Of a stretch of 11,038 bases of DNA, positions 5,713-11,038 are shown one piece after another; the stretch's first letter is position 1; each line of letters starts with the position of its first letter. The stretch lies in assembly GCA_015233265.1 (NCBI GenBank), contig JADFXZ010000071.1, positions 1 to 11,038 of the forward strand, in the 5' to 3' direction. Below the pieces are notes generated by a model that worked only from the letters and a program-made list of their open reading frames with translations, had not been told where the DNA came from and ran no database searches. The stretch comes from Nitrospirota bacterium (GTDB lineage: Bacteria; Nitrospirota; Thermodesulfovibrionia; Thermodesulfovibrionales; Magnetobacteriaceae). A program made the position numbers and the translations under genes.

Positions 5713-7005
5713 TCAACTTCTTAATATGTTCACGGGCTGAATCTCCATTGCCTTTATCGACGGATATATACCTGAAGCTATCCCTGTTGCAATCGATGCC
5801 GCAAACGCAATTGCCACGCCGTAGGGCGACACCGCAAAGGGTAGTGCCGCCGCGGCACTTATGCCCACACTGAGCGTTATGCCGGCCAATAGCCCCACTG
5901 CAGCCCCTATGAGAGATATAAATGACGCCTCGGTCAAAAACTGCAGCGCTATGTCTCGTTTTTTAGCACCGGCTGCCCGCCGTATCCCTATTTCCACCTT
6001 TCTCTCATTCACCATCAATATCATTATAGACAATATCCCTATAGAGCTTATCGTAAAGGATATGCACGAGGTTATCATGCCAAGCGTTACCACTATCTTC
6101 ATCGTCTTGGTCTGCATAGAGTTAATGTCCTTGAGGTCTGTCACAGTGAAGTCGTCTCTTTCGCCTTTTTTTATGTTGTGACGCTGACGCAAGAGTATCT
6201 CTATATCTGCTTTTAACCGCCCTGCGGCCTCCTCCGAGACTGCCTCCACGTATATGAGATTAATACTTGTCGTGTTTGTGAGCCTCTTCATAAATGTGCC
6301 TAGCGGCACATAAACTATGTTGTCTTCGTTTATACCGGCCAGATCGACTGACATCGGCTCAAGCACTTCAATCACCTCACACGCGGCCTGCGAAATGTAT
6401 GTCTCCCCCGCGGTCGTATTTGAGGCGGGCGCTGTGATTTGCTGAGATATGTATATGGTCTTACCTATGGGGTCTTCAGTCTTAAAGAGCTTTTCTGCCG
6501 CCTTTGCCCCAACTATAGCCACTTTAGCCATTGCGTCCTGCTCAGTGAATAGTCTGCCCTGCCCCGCCGTGAATTTCTTTAATTTAAAAAACTCCATCGG
6601 TACGCCCATCAGCATTGTGCCGGTTACTGTTGTAGCCATGTATCTGATGGGGAATGTCTTAGTTGCCGCCGGCGCCACAGTTGCAGCCTGAGCTAAGGAG
6701 TCTTTTATAGCCCTTGCGTCAGCCAGTGTCAAGCGCACGCTCTCAGCCAGGTCAGACGGGGTAGCGTGGGCACGCGTCAGGCCGCTTTTTACGCTCAGGA
6801 GATTCTTGCCAAATACCTCAAGATCTGTACTCGTCTTTAACTCCATCGAGCGCGACGTGTTTGCCACAGTGATTAATGAAAGCGTTCCTAGTACAACCCC
6901 CGTTATGGCAAGAAATGTCCTGAGCTTAAAACTGCCCAGAGACTTTAGGGCAATCGCCAGATTCAGATATATGTTCGCCGCCAAGAACTTATGCCGCAGT
7001 TTCAT
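5713..7005 (-). CDS. MacB-like ABC transporter permease (permease 2)
   Basis: This is an FtsX/MacB-type inner-membrane permease of a mechanotransmission ABC exporter. The 430 residues from ATG 7005 have the MacB layout. A first membrane helix spans about 28-50 (LRTFLAITGVVLGTLSLITV). A large periplasmic domain covers about 52-300, with GRLFTEQD and AEKLFKTEDPIGKTIYI. Three C-terminal helices lie at about 305-333, 360-385 and 397-415. The cytoplasmic coupling motif is VNERKVEIGIRRAAGAKKRD (332-351). The C-terminus PSIKAMEIQPVNILRS matches the family ending. I chose ATG 7005 because AAGG lies 8 nt upstream and it falls 5 nt after the permease 1 stop. A longer frame back to 7122 only overlaps permease 1 and has no homology. 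It differs clearly from permease 1, so the exporter may be a heterodimer. The substrate is unknown. Confidence 0.93.
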   Translation of the reverse strand: MKLRHKFLAANIYLNLAIALKSLGSFKLRTFLAITGVVLGTLSLITVANTSRSMELKTSTDLEVFGKNLLSVKSGLTRAHATPSDLAESVRLTLADARAIKDSLAQAATVAPAATKTFPIRYMATTVTGTMLMGVPMEFFKLKKFTAGQGRLFTEQDAMAKVAIVGAKAAEKLFKTEDPIGKTIYISQQITAPASNTTAGETYISQAACEVIEVLEPMSVDLAGINEDNIVYVPLGTFMKRLTNTTSINLIYVEAVSEEAAGRLKADIEILLRQRHNIKKGERDDFTVTDLKDINSMQTKTMKIVVTLGMITSCISFTISSIGILSIMILMVNERKVEIGIRRAAGAKKRDIALQFLTEASFISLIGAAVGLLAGITLSVGISAAAALPFAVSPYGVAIAFAASIATGIASGIYPSIKAMEIQPVNILRS

Positions 7006-7010
7006 CGACG

Positions 7011-8225
7011 CTACCTTATCGACTCTATCGGGTCTAAGGTTGCGGCACTCCTTGCCGGTGCAACGCCAAACAAGAGCCCCGTTACCACAGAAAGCGCAAA
7101 TCCTATAGAGAATGCCTTCCACGAAAAGTGCATTGGAAAGTCGGCAACCATCGATAGCAGCTTAGATGCCCCATAGCCTGTCATAAAACCCAGCACACCT
7201 CCCGCCGACGTAATCAGAGATGCCTCTATTAGGAACTGATTAAAAATATCACCTCTCTTTGCACCCACAGCCCGCCGTATCCCTATCTCGCGTGTCCGCT
7301 CCTTTACAGACAGTAAAAACAGATTCGCCAGCACAAAGCCAGACACTACCAGCGACACTATGCCCGAAATACCAAGCGACACAACGAGCGATCCGGTAAG
7401 AGCCGCAAGGAACTGGATAATCTGCTCCGGGCTTACAATAGTGAAATCATCAGACTGTCCTTCTTTGAGCTGATGCCGGTCTCTGAGAAATAATCTCAGC
7501 TGCTCTATCCAGTATTTCAGTGGGCGTCCTTCTTGGTATTTTATCTTTATGGCACCTATGTATTTGGCGTCGTTCATCAGTTTTTTCATCATCACGCCTA
7601 TGGGCATGATAATTCTATCGTTGAGATTAACGCCCATCGCAGAGGCGCTCCTGTCAGCTAGTACGCCTGTTACCTTGCAGGGAATCTTTGTGTTAATAAG
7701 CATGGTCTTGCCAACTGGTGAGGCGTCCTTAAATAGTGTTTCTGCAACCTGAAGCCCTATCAGGCATGAGTTTCTGCCAAAGGCCGTATCTTCGCGTGAT
7801 AAGTCTGCCCCTTCCTCTATGGGCCAGGCCCAGCTCCTGCTGTAGTCCTCTGTGGAGCCTATGACAAGGGTCTGAGACTTTACAGCCTTGTATGAAATAG
7901 GTGTGCTGCCCTTCATAGCTATTGGAACGACAAGGACGGCAGTTGGGAATGCCTCCCCTATGGCCTTGATGTCGCCCAGAGTCAGTGCCTTCATCTTTTC
8001 GCCGTTTGCGCGCTGTTCTTCTGAGCCGCCAAAGACAAGCAGGGTCTCAGGGCCGAATTTCTCCACGAAATCATACGCCTTCTTATATGCCCCCTCAACA
8101 GAGGCAACGATAAGCGTTATTGAGGCTATCCCCAACGATACGCTAAACAGACAGAACAACGTCCGCAGCTTAAACGACACTACCGCGTACATGGCGCTGC
8201 GTATATTATTAATCAGCCTGGTCAT
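7011..8225 (-). CDS. MacB-like ABC transporter permease (permease 1)
   Basis: This 404-residue FtsX/MacB-family permease is the second membrane subunit of the exporter. One helix spans about 20-42 (RTLFCLFSVSLGIASITLIV). The periplasmic domain (about 45-270) includes CLIGLQVAETLFKDASPVGK (154-173). Three C-terminal helices lie at about 280-305, 333-358 and 370-390. The conserved loop is SVKERTREIGIRRAVGAKRG (306-325). It ends PARSAATLDPIESIR, the classical MacB C-terminus. ATG 8225 overlaps the ATPase stop by one base (TAATG) and has no ribosome-binding site of its own, so translational coupling to the ATPase is likely. No ATPase domain is fused, unlike E. coli MacB. Confidence 0.94.
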   Translation of the reverse strand: MTRLINNIRSAMYAVVSFKLRTLFCLFSVSLGIASITLIVASVEGAYKKAYDFVEKFGPETLLVFGGSEEQRANGEKMKALTLGDIKAIGEAFPTAVLVVPIAMKGSTPISYKAVKSQTLVIGSTEDYSRSWAWPIEEGADLSREDTAFGRNSCLIGLQVAETLFKDASPVGKTMLINTKIPCKVTGVLADRSASAMGVNLNDRIIMPIGVMMKKLMNDAKYIGAIKIKYQEGRPLKYWIEQLRLFLRDRHQLKEGQSDDFTIVSPEQIIQFLAALTGSLVVSLGISGIVSLVVSGFVLANLFLLSVKERTREIGIRRAVGAKRGDIFNQFLIEASLITSAGGVLGFMTGYGASKLLSMVADFPMHFSWKAFSIGFALSVVTGLLFGVAPARSAATLDPIESIR

Positions 8226-8938
8226 TAGCGCGGGGCGTCAATCAGGCCGTCTTTAATGGCAATCGTAGTGTCTGCATATGCGGCAATATTTGAATCGTGC
8301 GTAACGATAATGATAGTCGTTCCCATCTTGTTTAGCTCAGTGAAGATGCTCATAATCTCGGCGGCGGTTTTGGTGTCGAGAGAGCCGGTAGGCTCGTCGC
8401 ATATGATGAGGGCTGGGTCATTTATCAGGGCGCGGGCAATGGCGGCTCGCTGCTGCTGCCCACCGGAGAGCTGGCGCGGCTTAAACAGCGCCCGCTCAGA
8501 AAGCCCCACCGTCTTGAGTATCTCCATCGCCTTGACCTTTGCGGTATGGGTTTTTTTATGCTTTAACTGGCTGTCTGTGTACAGCGTTGGCAGGAGTACA
8601 TTTTCTAAAACGGTTGCGTAGTGAAGGAGAAAGAAACTCTGAAATACAAAGCCTACTGTGGCATTTCTTATGACTGAGAGCTCATCGTCGGTCATGCCGG
8701 AGATGTCTCTGCCGTTGAGGAGATATGTGCCTGAAGTAGGTGTGTCGAGACATCCTATGATGTTCATCAAAGTGGTCTTGCCTGAGCCTGAAGCACCCAT
8801 GATAGCCGTGAAGGCGCCTTTGTTTATCGTGAGGCTCACACCCCTTAGGGCCTCTACGGTCACATCGCCCGCGATAAATTGCTTGCGTATGTCGCGCAGC
8901 TCAAGCAGTTGGCTAATTTCAGTTATTTGTGCGTCCAT
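8225..8938 (-). CDS. ABC transporter ATP-binding protein, MacB/LolD type
   Basis: This cytoplasmic ATPase drives the adjacent permeases. All motifs are intact in 237 residues: Walker A GASGSGKT (48-55), Q-loop Q100 (VGFVFQSF), signature LSGGQQQR (157-164), Walker B LIICDEPTGSLD (177-188) and switch H214 (IVTHDSN). The E-A-L-R-G-V-S-L start of the fold and the spacing are typical of the MacB/LolD/FtsE group, where LolD exports lipoproteins and MacB exports peptides and macrolides. It overlaps the fusion-protein gene by 16 nt at its start and permease 1 by 1 nt at its end. ATG 8938 is the likely start, with AAAGG rather distant at about 14 nt. The MacA-like neighbour favours a MacAB-type efflux system over Lol. 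Confidence 0.96.
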   Translation of the reverse strand: MDAQITEISQLLELRDIRKQFIAGDVTVEALRGVSLTINKGAFTAIMGASGSGKTTLMNIIGCLDTPTSGTYLLNGRDISGMTDDELSVIRNATVGFVFQSFFLLHYATVLENVLLPTLYTDSQLKHKKTHTAKVKAMEILKTVGLSERALFKPRQLSGGQQQRAAIARALINDPALIICDEPTGSLDTKTAAEIMSIFTELNKMGTTIIIVTHDSNIAAYADTTIAIKDGLIDAPR

Positions 8939-10200
8939 CCGGAGGGCCCGGCCTTTTTAGTTGGCGCAATATTTATAATGAGTTTAATTGCGGCCTCGTC
9001 GCCTTCGGCCATACCTTGCAGTATCTCTGTCTTGTCCTCACCTTTGATGCCTATCTTTACGGGCGTCATTTCCACCTGAGCGCCTGGCAGTATCTTATAG
9101 ACTATGTGTTTGCCGTTTTCAAACTTCACGGCGGCGTTTGGGACGGTCAGGCAATGGCTTTTCTTCTGCGTTATGATTCGGACATGTGTGGTCATCTCAG
9201 ACCTCAGGGCCTTTGCGTCTTCAGGTGAGAGATTTACAATTGCCTTGTAGTACACTATGTTATCTTTGACAAACGGCTGCGGATCTACTCTGTTTATCAA
9301 ACCCTTAAATTGCTTATCAGGGTATGTGTCTACTGTGTAGATGGCCTCAAGTCCATTTTTTATTGCCCCAATATCGCTTTCATCCACATATATCCACATC
9401 TCAAGTTTGTCGGGAATCATTACTGTTACCAGATTGGCCACCTGAAGGCCGGTTACCACTGTTTCACCGGCCTGTCCCTGAATCTCGGAGACTACGCCGT
9501 CTATCGGCGATACAATGCTGGTATAGGAGAGTTTTATCAGGTTTTTCTCTATATTCGACTTGATTGAGGCAACCTCGGCCTCGGCAATTTTACGGTCATC
9601 TATAAGCTCATTTTTCATGCGGCTGACCGTCTCTTCATTTTTTTTCACGTCTGCCTCAGCCTGGGCATAATCTGCAGCGGCCTTGTCGAAATCGTTTTGT
9701 GCAAGGTAGCCCTTTTGCAACAGGGTCTCTTTTCTTTGCATTTCGAGTGAGGTAATTTTGAGCTTGGCGCGTTTTGAGACAAGATCATTATCCGCCTCCC
9801 TTATCTTTTGGGGATAGGTGACGATGATCTTATTGAGATTGCTCTGTGCCTTTCCCAAAGAGATGCGCAACTCTTCGATGTCTCTGGCAATGTCGCGGTC
9901 GTCGATTTTTGCTATAAGCTGATGTTTCTTTACCCTGTCGCCAACGGCAACGAGCATCTGAAGGATTTCCCCTGTTGCCCTTGCCCCGATTTTAACCAAA
10001 GCCCCAACCTGGGGTTTGATTATTCCTGTCTCTACTACTACATTCTCTAAGTCGGAGTACGAGGCCTTTGCCGTTTCAATTATCTCGTATGGGGGTTTCT
10101 TTGTCAGATAGTTATATGCAAAGACTGACAAGACAGCGGCTGCGCCCAGCGCCGTAACGATTGAGAGTTTCTTGTGACGTTTGATAAAATCAGGAATCAT
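8923..10200 (-). CDS. MacA/HlyD-family periplasmic membrane fusion protein
   Basis: This adaptor links the inner-membrane ABC exporter to an outer-membrane channel. From ATG 10200 it is 425 residues. The basic N-terminus KRHKK precedes a membrane anchor (about 12-32). The first lipoyl half is about 66-102 (GARATGEILQMLVAVGDRVK). A long helical hairpin covers about 103-225 (LGKAQSNLNK to EASIKSNIEK type heptads). The second lipoyl half is about 228-262 (TSIVSPIDGVVSEIQGQAGE). The beta-barrel (MWIYVDESDIGAI) and membrane-proximal domain follow to about 410. The start overlaps the larC stop as ATGA (10200-10197), and AGGTGAG lies directly upstream. A longer start at 10251 lies wholly inside larC and is not credible. 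The 3' end overlaps the ATPase gene. No outer-membrane TolC partner is encoded in the window. Confidence 0.93.
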   Translation of the reverse strand: MIPDFIKRHKKLSIVTALGAAAVLSVFAYNYLTKKPPYEIIETAKASYSDLENVVVETGIIKPQVGALVKIGARATGEILQMLVAVGDRVKKHQLIAKIDDRDIARDIEELRISLGKAQSNLNKIIVTYPQKIREADNDLVSKRAKLKITSLEMQRKETLLQKGYLAQNDFDKAAADYAQAEADVKKNEETVSRMKNELIDDRKIAEAEVASIKSNIEKNLIKLSYTSIVSPIDGVVSEIQGQAGETVVTGLQVANLVTVMIPDKLEMWIYVDESDIGAIKNGLEAIYTVDTYPDKQFKGLINRVDPQPFVKDNIVYYKAIVNLSPEDAKALRSEMTTHVRIITQKKSHCLTVPNAAVKFENGKHIVYKILPGAQVEMTPVKIGIKGEDKTEILQGMAEGDEAAIKLIINIAPTKKAGPSGWTHK

Positions 10201-11038
10201 CTCACCTGTCTTAGAGCCTCTTCGATGACAGTTTTCACCGGTACTGAGCACACCTCAGCAGCTGCTTTACAGTCCTCATATTCGGCTGAGACGTTGAGGC
10301 GTTTCCCATTTCTTGTCGCGGTTTTTATCCTGATTTCGCCATATTTCGTGCTTACTCGGGTTATATCCCTCTGAAGGGTATTGCGTGATACGCTGTAGTA
10401 TCGCAGGCCAATAGTGGTGGTCTCTTCGAAGATGATTTTTGACAGCGGCTCAATCATGCCCTCAGGGGCTATCACGCTAAGCATGACCGCCGGGCGGCAC
10501 TTTTTCATTATAACCGGAGTGATGTAGACATCAAGGGCACCGGCACGAAATAACCTGTCCATCACGGCACCATAGAGTTGCGGGGACATGTCGTCAATAT
10601 TTGTCTCGATGACGGCTGCGCTGTCACTCCTACCAGCAGGACCTGCCGTTTCTCCAACAAAAATCCTCAAAATATTTGGCGCGGCGGCTACATCGCGCGC
10701 ACCGGCGCCTGTGCCTATGGCATGTATTGTCATATCTGGCAATGCGCCAAAACTTGCCGCCATCGCCTTCACAATAGCCGCACCTGTGGGGGTGGTAAGC
10801 TCAAACTCCACACCGCTGCAGTAGACGGGAATGCCTTTAAGCAGATTGGCCGTTGCCGGGGCAGGCACGGGCAGCGTGCCGTGAGCCGTATTTACGCAGC
10901 CGCCGCCCACGTTTACAGGCGAGACGACAATCTTTTGAATCCCCAGAAATTTAATGCCAAATAGAAACCCGAACACATCAGCCAGACAGTCGGCACCGCC
11001 GAGTTCGTGAAGGTGTGTCTGCTCAAACGGCTGACCAT
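10197..11038 (-). CDS. larC: nickel insertion protein LarC (NPN cofactor nickel chelatase), 5' end outside the window
   Basis: LarC inserts nickel into the pyridinium bisthiocarboxylate mononucleotide to give the nickel-pincer (NPN) cofactor used by lactate racemase and related LarA enzymes. About 280 C-terminal residues are present, and the frame runs open to the window edge. Recognisable blocks in order are THLHELGGADC, GGGCVNTAHGTLPVPAPATA, FELTTPTGAAIVKA, AVIETNIDDMSPQLYGAVMD, MKKCRPAVMLSV and IIFEETTTIGLRYYSVSR. Full proteins are about 400 residues, so roughly 120 are missing. The GTG at 10976 is internal, not a start. The two halves that Lactobacillus joins by programmed frameshifting are one continuous frame here. 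It overlaps the MacA-like gene by ATGA. larA, larB and larE are not in view. Confidence 0.92.
   Translation of the reverse strand, partial: GQPFEQTHLHELGGADCLADVFGFLFGIKFLGIQKIVVSPVNVGGGCVNTAHGTLPVPAPATANLLKGIPVYCSGVEFELTTPTGAAIVKAMAASFGALPDMTIHAIGTGAGARDVAAAPNILRIFVGETAGPAGRSDSAAVIETNIDDMSPQLYGAVMDRLFRAGALDVYITPVIMKKCRPAVMLSVIAPEGMIEPLSKIIFEETTTIGLRYYSVSRNTLQRDITRVSTKYGEIRIKTATRNGKRLNVSAEYEDCKAAAEVCSVPVKTVIEEALRQVR

Noticed and set aside
7006..7122. Longer N-terminus for permease 2
   Set aside because: The extra 39 residues lie inside permease 1 and are cysteine- and arginine-rich with no homology. ATG 7005 has a good ribosome-binding site and is the expected family start.
10201..10251. Longer N-terminus for the MacA-like protein
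   Set aside because: It lies wholly inside the larC 3' end. ATG 10200 gives a normal membrane-anchor N-terminus and a standard ATGA overlap.
1..11038. CRISPR array, tRNA, rRNA or toxin-antitoxin/defence module
   Set aside because: I saw no regularly spaced repeats, no tRNA- or rRNA-like sequence and no recognisable defence or toxin genes on either strand.

Overview
The window is about 11 kb of chromosome in which every gene I can support lies on the minus strand. Read 5' to 3' along that strand, the order is larC (partial), a MacA-like membrane fusion protein, a MacB/LolD-type ABC ATPase, two MacB-like permeases, rplU, rpmA, obgE, rimP, nusA, a small coiled-coil protein, a type IV prepilin peptidase, and a decayed chromate transporter gene at the left edge. 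Overlapping starts and stops, a prepilin peptidase and an envelope-spanning MacAB-type exporter indicate a Gram-negative-type bacterium of moderate GC. The gene mix suggests Nitrospirota (magnetotactic or Thermodesulfovibrio-like) or a deltaproteobacterial-type lineage. That is an impression, not a demonstrated placement.

Region by region. (1) 5713-11038 is a tightly packed operon. LarC (nickel insertion into the NPN cofactor) overlaps the fusion protein by ATGA, the fusion protein overlaps the ATPase, the ATPase overlaps permease 1 by one base, and permease 2 starts 5 nt after permease 1 stops. Together these encode a MacAB-like exporter with two different permease subunits; no TolC-type outer membrane partner is in view. 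(2) 3911-5611 is the conserved rplU-rpmA-obgE ribosome/GTPase cluster. It has its own promoter-like sequence and a strong intrinsic terminator between rpmA and obgE. (3) 1749-3665 starts with a near-consensus sigma70-type promoter and a short leader with a terminator-like hairpin, then rimP and nusA overlapping by ATGA. infB, the usual next gene, is absent; a 104-residue coiled-coil protein and the prepilin peptidase follow. The peptidase appears to start at CTG. (4) 1-881 is a chrA pseudogene. Three single-base losses together restore the original frame, and the 3' end is cut off where an insertion-sequence-like end begins.

Most of this is housekeeping or well-known accessory content, and I see no convincing wholly new system. 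The points most worth a second look are the CTG start of the prepilin peptidase, the rimP leader hairpin just after a strong promoter, the terminator (with a promoter-like box) between rpmA and obgE, the replacement of infB by a small unknown gene plus pilD, and the chrA decay pattern.
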